Assembly (NCBI RefSeq): GCF_000346615.1
Contig: NZ_ANNU01000006.1
Location: 124,001-188,000, forward strand
DNA length: 64,000 nt
Source: Nafulsella turpanensis ZLM-10
Lineage (GTDB): Bacteria > Bacteroidota > Bacteroidia > Cytophagales > Cyclobacteriaceae
Direction: 5' to 3'
Shown piece after piece: positions 16,340 through 25,966 of this stretch. The notes beneath the pieces were generated by a model that was given only the letters and a program-made list of their open reading frames with translations, searched no databases and had not been told where the DNA came from. How positions within the stretch are numbered: position 1 is the stretch's first letter; each line of letters opens with the position of its first letter. Position numbers and translations under genes: made by a program.

Positions 16340-19300
16340 TTATACGCTTATTTTTACCCGTAGTTTAAGTTCATCCATTTCCAGCTCAGTGGCATCGGCT
16401 ACTTCTTCCTGCAGCTCCAGTGAAAGAGCCTGTGTTTCGGCGCAAATGTAGTCATGGTTGGCTTCCAGGGCAGCCTCAACCAGCTCATCGCCTCGCTCTA
16501 CGGCTATCTTTATCTTATCCTGCACCTCTAGTCCCATATCCTTTCTCAGGTTCTGGATACGGTTTACCAGGTCGCGGGCAATACCCTCCTGCCGAAGCTC
16601 ATCTGTAAGGGTTACATCCAGGGCTACAGTCAGGCCGTTTTCACTGGCAACCGACCAGCCCGGAATATCCTCTGAAGTGATATCCACATCTTCACGGGTC
16701 AGGATAACCTGTCCGTCGCTGAGTTCTATGGTCTTCTGGCCCTGACGCTCGATTTCGGCAATATCTTCCTGTCCGAACTGCGCCACGGCCTTACTGATCT
16801 CCTTCATCTTAGGGCCGTACTGCTTGCCCAGGCGAGGGAAATTCGGCTTTATCTTCTTCACCAGAATGCCGCTGGTATCGTCGATATATTCGATGGCCTT
16901 AATGTTTACCTCACTCAGAATAAGATCTTCCACGGCCTCTATCTGCTCGCGGGTTTCCGGATTAAGGATTGGGATCAGGATGCGGCTCAGCGGCTGGCGC
17001 ACCTTCAGCATATCTTTCTTGCGCAGGGAGTGTACCAGCGATGACACCAGCTGTGCTTTATCCATTTTAGCCTCCAGCTGCGCATCAATGCGGCCTTCAT
17101 CAGCCACCGGAAACTGGCCAAGGTGTACTGAATCTGCCTCTTCCTTACCGCTTACACCATTCAGGTCGCGGTAGAGGTGGTCCATATAAAAAGGTGCAAT
17201 AGGACTACCCAGCTTAGCGATAGTTAATAAGCAGGTGTAGAGCGTCTGGTAAGCAGCCTGCTTATCGGCATTATACTCACCTCTCCAGAAACGTTTACGA
17301 TTGAGGCGAACATACCAGTTGCTTAGGTCGTCGGTAGTAAAGTCCATGATGGCACGGGCGGCACGGGTAGGCTCGTACTCGTCATACGCCCGCTCCACTT
17401 CCACCACCAGGCTGTTCAGTTTGCTAATAATCCAGCGATCACTCTCCGTACGCTCCGCCATTGGAATTTCTTCTTCGGAAAAAGTAAAACCATCGAGGTT
17501 GGCATAAAGCGCGAAGAAGTTATAGGTATTCTGGAGCGTACCAAAGAAACGGCGCTGCACCTCCTGTACTCCCTCGATGTTGAATTTGAGGTTATCCCAT
17601 GGATTTGCATTGCTGATCATATACCAGCGGGTGGCATCAGGACCATATTCCGCAAGGGTTTTGAAGGGATCGACCGCATTGCCCAGGCGCTTGCTCATTT
17701 TATTGCCATTCTTGTCGAGCACAAGGCCGTTGGCAATTACATTTTTGTAGGCCACGTTATCGAACAGCAGACCGGCGATGGCGTGGAGCGTAAAGAACCA
17801 GCCACGGGTTTGATCTACACCTTCGGCAATAAAATCGGCCGGAAAGTTATTTTTGAATACATCCTGATTCTCGAACGGATAGTGCCACTGCGCATAAGGC
17901 ATGGCGCCGCTGTCGAACCATACATCAATAAGGTCGCTTTCGCGACGCATGGGCTGTCCGCTGTCGCTTACCAGAATTACATCGTCTACGAACGGGCGAT
18001 GCAGGTCGAAATCGGCATCGATGGGCTTCTGCTCAAAACCGGCGGCAATGGCTTTTTCTACTTCTGCTTTTAACTCAGCTACGGAGCCGATGCACTTTTC
18101 CTCCTTCTTATCTTCGCTGCGCCAGATGGGCAGGGGCGTACCCCAGTAGCGGCTGCGGCTCAGGTTCCAGTCGACCAGGTTTTCGAGCCAGTTGCCAAAG
18201 CGGCCTTCGCCGGTCGATTTTGGTTTCCAGTTAATGGTTTTATTCAGCTCCACCAACCGATCCTTCATTGCCGTGGTTTTAATAAACCAGCTTTCGAGCG
18301 GATAGTAGAGGATAGGCATATCGGTACGCCAGCAGTGCGGATAGCTGTGCTCGTACTTTTCTACCTTAAAGGCCCTGTTTTCTTCCTTCAGCTTAATGGC
18401 GATTTTTACGTCGGTCGAGCGGTATTCTGCATCGCTTTCGTCTTCACCGGCATAATTCTTCACCGGCATACCGGCAAAGTCGGTAATTTCCTGTACGAAA
18501 CGGCCCTGCTTATTGACAATCGGGGCCTGGTTACCTTCTTCGTCCGTAACGAAAACGCCCGGCACATGGTGTTTTACCGATACACGATAGTCATCGGCGC
18601 CAAAGGTTTGCGCCAGGTGCACAATCCCGGTACCATCTTCAGTCGTTACAAAGTCGCCTTCCAACACGGTAAAAGCCGGCTTTTCAAGCGGAATGTAAGG
18701 CATCAGCTGCTCATAGTCGAGCCCTACCAGTTCGCTGCCTCTAAACTCACCGGCTATTTCAAAAGGAATCAGTTTATCGCCGGGCTTATAATCGCTCAGT
18801 GCAATGCCTTCGGCTTTTTTATTGAAGTAGCCACTTACGCGATCTTTCGCCAGCACTACGGTAATAGGCTCGAATGTATACTGGTTGAAACTTTTTACGG
18901 CTACATAGTTAATGTTTTTGCCTACGGCCAGGGAGTTATTGGCCGGGAGCGTCCATGGAGTGGTGGTCCAGGCAATAAAGAACACATCGCCCTGGGCATT
19001 GGCAAAAAGAGGCTCTGAGCGCTCGTTGCGAACCACCTTAAACTGGGCAGTAATGGACGTATCTTTTACATCGCGGTAGCAGCCCGGCTGGTTCAGCTCG
19101 TGCGAGCTCAGGCCGGTACCGGCAGCCGGTGAGTAAGGTTGAATGGTATAGCCTTTGTAGAGCAGTCCTTTGTCGTACAGCTGCTTAAGCAGGTACCAGA
19201 GGCTCTCCATATAATCGCGCTCGAAGGTAATGTAGGGGTTATCCAGGTCGACCCAGTAGCCCATTTTCTCGGTAAGATCATCCCACTGGTCTTTGAACTT

Positions 19301-19675
19301 CATTACCGCCTCGCGGCACTTCCGGTTGTACTCCTCAACCGAAATTTTAGTACCGATATCTTCTTTGGTAATACCCAGCTCCTTTTCTACCTGCAGTTCT
19401 ACAGGCAGGCCGTGTGTATCCCAGCCACCCTTACGCTTTACCTGAAAGCCCTGGAGTGTTTTGTAGCGGCAAAAAATATCCTTTACCGCGCGGGCCATTA
19501 CGTGGTGAATACCCGGCGTACCATTGGCCGACGGAGGTCCTTCGAAAAAGGTAAAGCTGGGGTTTCCTTCCCGGCTATCTACCGACTTTTCAAAGATTTT
19601 ATTGTCTTTCCAGTACTGCAGAATATCATCTGCCAGCGCTGCGTAACTGATACCTTTATACTCGCGATACTTCAC
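16340..19675 (-). CDS. ileS: Isoleucyl-tRNA synthetase
   Basis: Class Ia synthetase charging tRNA-Ile, 1111 residues. The HIGH-equivalent sits in PPSANGTPGIHHVMAR near residue 50, the editing CP1 domain occupies roughly residues 190-400, and the KMSKS-equivalent is NKMSKRLGN near residue 680. The tRNA-anticodon helical domain follows and the C-terminus ends in a DUF5915-like part. Length and the GIHH variant are as in the eukaryote-like (type 2) IleRS found in Bacteroidota; such enzymes are often less sensitive to mupirocin. The start appears to be a GTG (MKYREYKGISY), with a TATATTTG box 37 bp upstream. Confidence 0.96.
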   Translation of the reverse strand: MKYREYKGISYAALADDILQYWKDNKIFEKSVDSREGNPSFTFFEGPPSANGTPGIHHVMARAVKDIFCRYKTLQGFQVKRKGGWDTHGLPVELQVEKELGITKEDIGTKISVEEYNRKCREAVMKFKDQWDDLTEKMGYWVDLDNPYITFERDYMESLWYLLKQLYDKGLLYKGYTIQPYSPAAGTGLSSHELNQPGCYRDVKDTSITAQFKVVRNERSEPLFANAQGDVFFIAWTTTPWTLPANNSLAVGKNINYVAVKSFNQYTFEPITVVLAKDRVSGYFNKKAEGIALSDYKPGDKLIPFEIAGEFRGSELVGLDYEQLMPYIPLEKPAFTVLEGDFVTTEDGTGIVHLAQTFGADDYRVSVKHHVPGVFVTDEEGNQAPIVNKQGRFVQEITDFAGMPVKNYAGEDESDAEYRSTDVKIAIKLKEENRAFKVEKYEHSYPHCWRTDMPILYYPLESWFIKTTAMKDRLVELNKTINWKPKSTGEGRFGNWLENLVDWNLSRSRYWGTPLPIWRSEDKKEEKCIGSVAELKAEVEKAIAAGFEQKPIDADFDLHRPFVDDVILVSDSGQPMRRESDLIDVWFDSGAMPYAQWHYPFENQDVFKNNFPADFIAEGVDQTRGWFFTLHAIAGLLFDNVAYKNVIANGLVLDKNGNKMSKRLGNAVDPFKTLAEYGPDATRWYMISNANPWDNLKFNIEGVQEVQRRFFGTLQNTYNFFALYANLDGFTFSEEEIPMAERTESDRWIISKLNSLVVEVERAYDEYEPTRAARAIMDFTTDDLSNWYVRLNRKRFWRGEYNADKQAAYQTLYTCLLTIAKLGSPIAPFYMDHLYRDLNGVSGKEEADSVHLGQFPVADEGRIDAQLEAKMDKAQLVSSLVHSLRKKDMLKVRQPLSRILIPILNPETREQIEAVEDLILSEVNIKAIEYIDDTSGILVKKIKPNFPRLGKQYGPKMKEISKAVAQFGQEDIAEIERQGQKTIELSDGQVILTREDVDITSEDIPGWSVASENGLTVALDVTLTDELRQEGIARDLVNRIQNLRKDMGLEVQDKIKIAVERGDELVEAALEANHDYICAETQALSLELQEEVADATELEMDELKLRVKISV

Positions 19676-19711
19676 AAAAAGTAGATTTTACTTGTTCAAA
19701 TCAATAATCTG

Positions 19712-19719
19712 CAAATATA
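19712..19719 (-). promoter_or_regulatory. Candidate -7 box for ileS
   Basis: TATATTTG on the minus strand, a perfect TAnnTTTG element, 37 bp before the ileS GTG. The -33 region has T-rich sequence but no clear TTTG. Confidence 0.4.
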
Positions 19720-19946
19720 GGGGAATCCGCTTTAATATGATAAAAGTCAGCTGGTTTTGATAAGACTGAAGTAAGCAATGAGCATGTAATTTTCCTAGAA
19801 AGCGCGCAGGAGACTAATGTTACAACATTTTAATTTAATCGCTTAAAAGTTGTATTTTATATCTAATCATTGCTCTTTTAGCCGGTGAAACTTTAAATAG
19901 ATAAAGAAAAACCCTTTTCTGATACCAGGGGTTTAAAAACTTAATC

Positions 19947-20393
19947 ATGAAAAATTTAATAATCCTTTTACTAATCCCGCTATTTTTCATCTCCTGCTCA
20001 AAGCCAGGGCCAAGTTTTGATGTTCCTTCCCCAATACGATTCGTGCTGGAAGACGAGGGAGGCGAACTGATTATAGGTGAAGTTACTGTGTGGTATTTGG
20101 AGAAAGGGGAAAAAAAGGTAATTGAAGACTTGGAGGTAGAGGCGTTTGTTCCAGATATTCAAAAGGACACTTTCGCAACTCATTGGGTAAGTAATGGAAT
20201 GAGCTATTTTGCTTCCTATGGACACACACAAACTTATTTTCTGGAGTATAAAGGTTTCACCGATACTCTTACTCTCATTTATGAAAAAGAAAGAGACAAT
20301 GACTTTAAGAGTTTTCAACACAACGGGAAAAAGGTAGAGCAGGATATGTCTAAATTATGGCCCTTCAGGTATATTACCATTAACAAGAAGTAG
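19947..20393 (+). CDS. Small hypothetical lipoprotein
   Basis: 148 residues with a textbook lipoprotein signal: MKNLIILLLIPLFFISC, lipobox FISC with Cys17, so it is probably lipid-anchored in the periplasm or outer surface. The mature part is beta-rich (VRFVLEDEGG-like, LIIGEVTVWYLEKGEKK, TYFLEYKGFTDTL as landmarks) and resembles no family I recognise. It stands alone between divergent ileS and convergent histidine kinase, with its own terminator. It is AT-rich compared with its neighbours. Confidence 0.7.
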   Translation: MKNLIILLLIPLFFISCSKPGPSFDVPSPIRFVLEDEGGELIIGEVTVWYLEKGEKKVIEDLEVEAFVPDIQKDTFATHWVSNGMSYFASYGHTQTYFLEYKGFTDTLTLIYEKERDNDFKSFQHNGKKVEQDMSKLWPFRYITINKK

Positions 20394-20411
20394 CGGAAAA
20401 TGAAATATTCC

Positions 20412-20458
20412 GAAGTCCCACGAGTCCGAAAACGAAGATCTGTGGGACTTCTTTTTTT
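20412..20458 (+). terminator. Terminator after the small lipoprotein gene
   Basis: Perfect stem GAAGTCCCAC with GTGGGACTTC, 20-nt loop, then seven T, 19 bp after the stop codon. Confidence 0.8.
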
Positions 20459-20594
20459 CTGCTTTCTGCAGGCAGATACTTGCTCCTACCCAGCTCTTCC
20501 ATGACACTTCTTCGCTTTCGATCAATTTTGTAGCAAGAGAAGGGAATAAGCAAGTTCTTTTCCTTTCTCTCCTCAAACCAACTATTCGTACTGA

Positions 20595-21665
20595 TTAATG
20601 AAGTGGTAGCTCTACTGTAAAAGTAGTGCCCTGCTGCACCTGGCTCTTTACATGTATCTTTCCGCCATGGAGCTGCACAATCTGCTGACTGATGGCAAGG
20701 CCAAGACCGGTGGATTTTTCGCCTTTCAGGCCTTTGCGCCTTATTTTAGAAAATTCCTTGAACAGGTCGGGAATATGATCTTCCGGAATACCAATCCCGT
20801 TATCCTGTACTTCTATCTGAACTTCTTTGTCTTCCTGCCGGATGTGAACTCCAATTTCCCCTCCAGCGGGGGTAAATTTGAGGGCATTGGATACCAGATT
20901 GCTGATGGCCTGCTCCAGGAGAATTTTATCTACCTCGGCTACAACAGCAAAATCGGGAGCTTTAATGGTACTGACGATACTCTTTTCATTAAAATTAATC
21001 CGGAAGTTTTCCATGACCCCATCCACAAGCTTGCGGAGGTCGTGCTTTTTAAGGTCCAGCGTGAGCGTACCCTCCTGCAGCGAAACCAGGCGAAGCAGGT
21101 TATCGAGCAGCACCAGGGAGCGGTTTCCCAGGTTCTGGAGCATGCCTATATAAGAACCATAACGATCCTTTTCCTCATCGCTCATCATCCGCATCAGGAT
21201 ATCGGCAATCATATACACCTGGGAAAAAGGGGCCCGGAGGTCATGAGCCAGGATTTTGAGAACACTATCGAGCTTTTCGTGCTCTTCCTTCAGCACCGAC
21301 ATTTTCTCCTTTTTGTCGGTAATATCAATTATGTGCCCGACCACTTGTCGAACTTTATTTTTTTCATCATCGACGGGGAAGGTAAACAGCTCTACCCATT
21401 TAATACTTCCCATATCTTCGCCCGTTTGTAGCTCTACCCGCCCGGCATAATCATTTTCAGAGGAAAGGTCATCAAAAAAACGGTCAAACTCCTGCTGGCT
21501 CTCAGGGTGGATGTAGGAACGGAGCCGTTCATTATGGTCGGACCCTTCGTGTCCGTCTGCCAGCTCATAAAACTGCGGGCTCACGAACATAATTTTCTTT
21601 TCTTCCAGGTGGTAGACAAAGAAAAATTCCGGAACCGTTTCAGTTATTAGTTTATATACATCCAC
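20595..21665 (-). CDS. PAS-domain sensor histidine kinase
   Basis: Cytosolic kinase lacking membrane helices. An N-terminal PAS fold (VDVYKLITETVPEFFF ... VVGHIIDITDKKEK) covers about 110 residues, then a short coiled coil, the H-box ILAHDLRAPFSQ with the phospho-accepting His, N-box ISNLVSNALKF, G1 DNGIGIP, and G2 GLGLAISQQIVQLHGG. Start is uncertain: there is no in-frame ATG; a GTG at 21665 has AGGAG four bases upstream, while a TTG at 21731 would add 22 residues without character. No response regulator is adjacent, so its partner is unknown. Signal is presumably internal (PAS). Confidence 0.85.
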   Translation of the reverse strand: MDVYKLITETVPEFFFVYHLEEKKIMFVSPQFYELADGHEGSDHNERLRSYIHPESQQEFDRFFDDLSSENDYAGRVELQTGEDMGSIKWVELFTFPVDDEKNKVRQVVGHIIDITDKKEKMSVLKEEHEKLDSVLKILAHDLRAPFSQVYMIADILMRMMSDEEKDRYGSYIGMLQNLGNRSLVLLDNLLRLVSLQEGTLTLDLKKHDLRKLVDGVMENFRINFNEKSIVSTIKAPDFAVVAEVDKILLEQAISNLVSNALKFTPAGGEIGVHIRQEDKEVQIEVQDNGIGIPEDHIPDLFKEFSKIRRKGLKGEKSTGLGLAISQQIVQLHGGKIHVKSQVQQGTTFTVELPLH

Positions 21666-21803
21666 ACTACTCCTATTTCCAGTTTCTGCACGATATTCGC
21701 CTCTTACTCCACTTTCGGTAACATGCGCCAAAAGCTGCCCTGCTTAAAAACAACCGGGGCAAAAGGAAAAAGTTATAGGGACGACTCCTTTTCCTGAGAT
21801 AGT

Positions 21804-24212
21804 TTAGCCTGCTGTTTGCTCTACTTCCAGCTGGCTCCGATCAATTTCTTCATCTTCGCTTTCAGTATAGAATTCCTCGTAATGTTCGATCAATGCATAC
21901 TCATCTTTCGGATATTTACCGCTATCGAAAGCCAGCAATAGCGAAGGGAGCAGGATAAGGTTGGTAAACATGGCAAAAAGCAGCGTAGTGGAGGTAAGGA
22001 TACCCAGAGCCACTGTTCCGCCAAAATCAGAGAAAGCGAAAATGATAAACCCACAGAACAGTACGATAGAGGTGTAAATCATACTCGCCCCTGTTTCCCG
22101 CAAACTGGCACTTACGGCCTTTGCTACAAAGAATTTATTGTAAAAGAGCTCCTGCCGGTATTTGGCCAGGAAGTGAATAGAATCGTCTACCGATATACCA
22201 AAGGCAATACTGAAAATTAAGGCTGTACTGGGCTTCAGTGGTATACCGAAATAACCCATAAGGCCGGCGGTAACACAAAGCGGCACCAGGTTTGGAATAA
22301 TGGAGATAATGATCATCCGGACATTCCGGAAGAGCAGCGCCATTACAATAGAAATAACGCCAAAAGCAATCAGGAGGCTGGAGCGGAGGTTCTGGATCAG
22401 GAACTGGTTTCCTTTGATAAACAAAAGGGTAGTACCTGTTATCTTTACCGACACCTGCTCATCTTCACCAAAAGCAGCTTTTATTTCGGGCTGAATTACC
22501 TGCGTAATCAGCGAATCCATTTTAATGGAACCAATATCGGCCACTTTCATGGAAATACGCATCAGCTGGCCTGTGGAGTCGACAAAAGACTGGCTCAGCT
22601 TTTCACTCTCCTGGCTGTTGCGGAGGTAGGGCAGAATAAAAGCCCGCTCGCGGTTACCGGGCAATTCGTAAAACTGGGGCTGTCCGTTATAAAAGGCCTG
22701 GCGGGTGGCTTTTAAGAAACTTACCAGGGAAACAGGCGGAGTAATGTGCTCCTGAGCGGCAAAAAACGTTTCAAGCTTTTCTATTTTCTCCAGCGTCTGC
22801 AGGTTCATGACCCCACGTGGCCGTCCGGTATCGACCACCACTTCCAGCGGCATTACTCCCCCGAAGTTCTGCTCGAAAAATGCCAGGTCTCTTTTTACCT
22901 GACTATCTTCCGGTATATCGTCCACCATATAGGCGTTGGAGCGAATTTTGAACATCCCCACAATTGAAATCAGCAGTATTACGGCCGTAACGGCAAACAC
23001 ACTGTATTTGTGGCGGTGTACCACCAGATCAAATCCGGTAATTACCTTTTCGAGCGGCCTGGAGTCGAGGTGGCGGAGATGGCGCGGAGAGGGCGCTTTC
23101 AGGTAGGAGAAGATGGCCGGAATAAGGATAATGCTGACCACAAAAGTTGCCAGAATGTTAATACCGGCGACTATACCAAATTCCTTCAGAATGGTAATAT
23201 CGGCAAACATCAGCACCAGAAAGCCTACGGCCGTAGTAAAATTAGTAATGAGGGTAACAAAACCAATGCGATGGATAATGTGTGCCAGGGCAGGTATTTG
23301 CTGCCCGTGCTTGGCATACTCCTGATGGTATTTATTGAGCAGGTATATACAGTTTGGAATACCAATAACCACAATAATGGGCGGAATAAGCCCCGTAAGC
23401 AGAGTAATTTTATAGCCAAGCAGCACCAGGCTGCCCAGCGACCAGACGATCATGACCCCAATAACAATTACCGGGAAAATAACGGCATTGAACGAACGGA
23501 AAAAGAACAGCAAAATAAGAGCGGTTACCACCACCGAAAGCACCAGAAACATTTTCAACTCGGCCTGCACCTTGGTAGTCATGACGGAGCGCACGAAAGG
23601 GATACCGGCGTAATGAAGCTGAATACCAGTCTTCTCCTCGAACTGACGCCCTGCCAGCAGAATATCGTCCATCATGGAAGAGCGTTTGCCCGAGTTCAGG
23701 ATTGAGGTATCGATGGTCAGCAGCATAAGAGTAGCCCCGTTCGAAGGGTTTATCAGCTGACTACTGTAAATTTTCTGATCGAGGGCGAGCTGCAATAAGC
23801 TGTCGACTGCCTGCTGATCTTCAGGAACATCGTCGAAAATAGGTTCCAGCACAAATTTGCGATTTTCCTGATCATTAACCGCCCGCTGCAGCAGCGGGAG
23901 CGAGAGCACGCCTTCAACCCCTTTAATGCGCGACATTTCTTCGCTCATATACTTGTAGCGCCTGAGGTTTTGAGCCTGGTATACGCTGCTGTCCTTCATG
24001 CCAATTACCAGCACGTTACCGTCCTCCCCAAAGCGATCTTTAAACTCCTTCAGGAACACCATATCCGGGTCGTCCGAAGGAACCACATTGGCATATTCGT
24101 ACGAAAGCTCCAGTTGGGGTATTTTAGTGGCAAAGAAAGCCGTAACCAACCCTATGGCCAGAATTAAAGGAAGCCTGAATTTTAATATAAAAGATGCCAG
24201 TAAATTCCACAT
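21804..24212 (-). CDS. RND superfamily (MMPL/SSD-type) exporter
   Basis: A membrane transporter of 802 residues with two homologous halves, each one TM helix, a large extracytoplasmic loop and five TM helices. The first half has the loop at about residues 30-215 and helices to about 390; the second restarts near KYSVFAVTAVILLISIVG. GISVDDSIHFLAKY in the second half is the family's charged TM4 motif (Asp-Asp) for proton coupling. This hydrophobe/amphiphile efflux RND-3-like class exports lipids or hopanoids in other bacteria; the substrate here is unknown. I chose the ATG at 24212 (MWNLLASFI) over an upstream TTG. The C-terminal tail is acidic. Confidence 0.85.
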   Translation of the reverse strand: MWNLLASFILKFRLPLILAIGLVTAFFATKIPQLELSYEYANVVPSDDPDMVFLKEFKDRFGEDGNVLVIGMKDSSVYQAQNLRRYKYMSEEMSRIKGVEGVLSLPLLQRAVNDQENRKFVLEPIFDDVPEDQQAVDSLLQLALDQKIYSSQLINPSNGATLMLLTIDTSILNSGKRSSMMDDILLAGRQFEEKTGIQLHYAGIPFVRSVMTTKVQAELKMFLVLSVVVTALILLFFFRSFNAVIFPVIVIGVMIVWSLGSLVLLGYKITLLTGLIPPIIVVIGIPNCIYLLNKYHQEYAKHGQQIPALAHIIHRIGFVTLITNFTTAVGFLVLMFADITILKEFGIVAGINILATFVVSIILIPAIFSYLKAPSPRHLRHLDSRPLEKVITGFDLVVHRHKYSVFAVTAVILLISIVGMFKIRSNAYMVDDIPEDSQVKRDLAFFEQNFGGVMPLEVVVDTGRPRGVMNLQTLEKIEKLETFFAAQEHITPPVSLVSFLKATRQAFYNGQPQFYELPGNRERAFILPYLRNSQESEKLSQSFVDSTGQLMRISMKVADIGSIKMDSLITQVIQPEIKAAFGEDEQVSVKITGTTLLFIKGNQFLIQNLRSSLLIAFGVISIVMALLFRNVRMIIISIIPNLVPLCVTAGLMGYFGIPLKPSTALIFSIAFGISVDDSIHFLAKYRQELFYNKFFVAKAVSASLRETGASMIYTSIVLFCGFIIFAFSDFGGTVALGILTSTTLLFAMFTNLILLPSLLLAFDSGKYPKDEYALIEHYEEFYTESEDEEIDRSQLEVEQTAG

Positions 24213-24362
24213 GCTGCTACAGATAAGCTGCAAAGGTATAAAATAGCTTTCTTTGTTTTACAAAAAAAGCCCCTTACTTATTACACTGATTTCCAGCACC
24301 TCCCCTGGTTTCCCGTTGCACTTTAGTTATATTATTTAAGAATAATTAAACTCCTTCGCTTC

Positions 24363-25709
24363 CTATAGCACTGGCAGGGCGGTTCCTTTTATCTTCCTGA
24401 AAAGGGCCACTGCATGGCTGTCGGTGAGGCCCGATACATAATCGAGGCAGCTCATGGCCAGTTCATATACCGTTTCCTGCCCGGCCGGATCGTACTCTTC
24501 CGGCAGGAGACGCAGGGTAGAGCGGTGGCGGGGCGAAAAAGCCTGCGGATCCACCTTTTTAAAATAAGCAGCACTGATAAAAGCATCGAGCAGACCTCCC
24601 AGTACCTCAAAACCTGCAATTTCGGTTTCGAGCACTACCTGCGAGCGGTATATTTTTTCTACAGAAATCCGCTTAACATCACTCATTACTTTCGCCGCCG
24701 GCACAAGGTCTACCAGGCTCTCTTCAAACCTGCCCTGCAAAATGTCTTCTTCATTTTCCAGAAAAACAGCAGAAGCCTGTTCAATCAGTTCTCCTATTGC
24801 CATGGCCCGCAGCACACTTATTTTTTCATTCTTTCCTCGAATGCGCTCCAGCTTTTCGGGCTTGTACCTGCTCCCCAGCAGCGCTCCCAGCAGGTCGCGG
24901 GTTTGCTCAAAGCTGATGAGCCCCATACGGCATCCATCTTCCAGGTCAATCACATGGTAGCAGATATCGTCGGCGGCCTCCACCAGAAAGGCAAGCGGAT
25001 GTCGGCACCAGCTGGCATCTTCGCCCCTGCCCAACCTAAGCATGCCAGTGGCTTCGGCCACCTGCTCGAAAACCCTCCTCTCACTCTGGAAAAAGCCGTA
25101 CTTCTTTTGACTGATGCGAGAGGAATCTTTCTCTTTCAGATATGACTCGCAGGGGTATTTACTGAAAGCCGCCAGCGTGGCCGAAGTAAGCTTAAGCCCC
25201 TGGTAATTTTCTTTATTCAGCAGCCTGAAGCCCTGGGCGTTACCCTCGAAACGGGTAAGGTCTTCCCACTCCTTTCCGTTGCAGTGCGGACGAATCAGCT
25301 GAGCGGTGGATGAATTCCGGAAGAAATCGGAAATAGCCGCCTCGCCACAATGGCCAAAGGGAGGGTTACCCAAATCGTGTGTAAGGGAAGCAGCGGCCAC
25401 GATAGCGCCAAAGTCGTACTGGCTTATTTCGGCTTCGGCCAGTTCTTTGTGCCGCTGCACCAGGGCCTCACCCACTCTTTTGCCCAAGGAACGGCCCACG
25501 CTGCTTACTTCCAGACTATGCGTAAGGCGGGTATGTACAAAATCCTCTTTCGGAAGCGGAAAAACCTGGGTTTTATCCTGCAGGCGGCGAAAGGGATAGG
25601 AGAAGATAATACGGTCGTAGTCCTGCTCAAAGGCGCTGCGGGTGGCATGTGAAGCCGGGTGTTTTTTATCGATACGTTGTGCCGAAAGTAATTGCTTCCA
25701 GTGCATCAT
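24363..25709 (-). CDS. dgt: Deoxyguanosinetriphosphate triphosphohydrolase
   Basis: dGTPase of the HD superfamily (448 residues), hydrolysing dGTP to deoxyguanosine and triphosphate and so tuning dNTP pools. Motifs: N-terminal RSAFEQDYDRIIFSYPFRRL with conserved Arg/Asp, H of T-R-L-T-H-S-L-E-V, the H-D pair in LTHDLGNPPFGH, and C-terminal DDICYHVIDLEDG. Length suits the type-1 family. Two adjacent ATG codons begin the frame. A tandem heptad tract begins 13 bp upstream of the start, in the 257-bp gap to mtfA. No terminator is visible downstream. Confidence 0.92.
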   Translation of the reverse strand: MMHWKQLLSAQRIDKKHPASHATRSAFEQDYDRIIFSYPFRRLQDKTQVFPLPKEDFVHTRLTHSLEVSSVGRSLGKRVGEALVQRHKELAEAEISQYDFGAIVAAASLTHDLGNPPFGHCGEAAISDFFRNSSTAQLIRPHCNGKEWEDLTRFEGNAQGFRLLNKENYQGLKLTSATLAAFSKYPCESYLKEKDSSRISQKKYGFFQSERRVFEQVAEATGMLRLGRGEDASWCRHPLAFLVEAADDICYHVIDLEDGCRMGLISFEQTRDLLGALLGSRYKPEKLERIRGKNEKISVLRAMAIGELIEQASAVFLENEEDILQGRFEESLVDLVPAAKVMSDVKRISVEKIYRSQVVLETEIAGFEVLGGLLDAFISAAYFKKVDPQAFSPRHRSTLRLLPEEYDPAGQETVYELAMSCLDYVSGLTDSHAVALFRKIKGTALPVL

Positions 25710-25722
25710 GAAGTAGTAGATT

Positions 25723-25785
25723 TGAGATGTTAGACTTGAGATGTTAGACTTGAGATGTTAGACTATGAGTGTAAGACATTAAGCG
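25723..25785 (+). repeat. Heptad-phased tract, plus orientation
   Basis: Nine consecutive 7-bp units. The first six are three perfect copies of a 14-bp unit (TTGAGATGTTAGAC, 25722-25763); the last three diverge but keep the phase. Consensus NNRGAYN. It begins 13 bp upstream of the dgt start and faces the inverted tract at 25887-25963. There are no spacers and no cas genes, so it is not a CRISPR. Confidence 0.85.
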
Positions 25786-25847
25786 TAAAAATTAAAGCTT
25801 AGTCTGTCCGTACCATTGCCCGACTTCCACCATTGAAAATCCACCTC

Positions 25848-25864
25848 AAATAAAGGCTTTATTT
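25848..25864. repeat. Palindrome between the two heptad tracts
   Basis: AAATAAAG and CTTTATTT arms with a single central G, a perfect 8+1+8 dyad in the 100-bp centre of the region flanked by inverted heptad tracts. Confidence 0.45.
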
Positions 25865-25886
25865 ATCAGCCGGCAAAAGAAATCTT

Positions 25887-25963
25887 TGTTTCTTATCCCC
25901 GCTCCATCATCTCCTATCTCATGTTTCGCTTCTATTGTCCATTGTCTCAAATCTAAGGTCTTA
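25887..25963 (-). repeat. Heptad-phased tract, minus orientation, after mtfA
   Basis: Read on the minus strand, 11 consecutive 7-bp units all carry purine-purine-A at unit positions 3-5 (for example TAAGACC, TTAGATT, TGAGACA, ATGGACA). The tract starts 4 bp after the mtfA stop codon. Units are diverged from one another, yet not one base of phase is lost over 77 bp. Confidence 0.75.
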
Positions 25964-25966
25964 ATT

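Noticed and set aside
18335-19018. 227-codon plus-strand frame inside ileS
   Set aside because: Antisense of a well-supported synthetase; Phe/Val-rich shadow composition.
23010-23705. 231-codon plus-strand frame inside the RND exporter
   Set aside because: Asn/His/Gln-rich shadow of a clear membrane protein gene.
25722-25763. Perfect direct repeats as a possible CRISPR array
   Set aside because: Repeats are 14 bp and contiguous with no spacers, and there are no cas genes.
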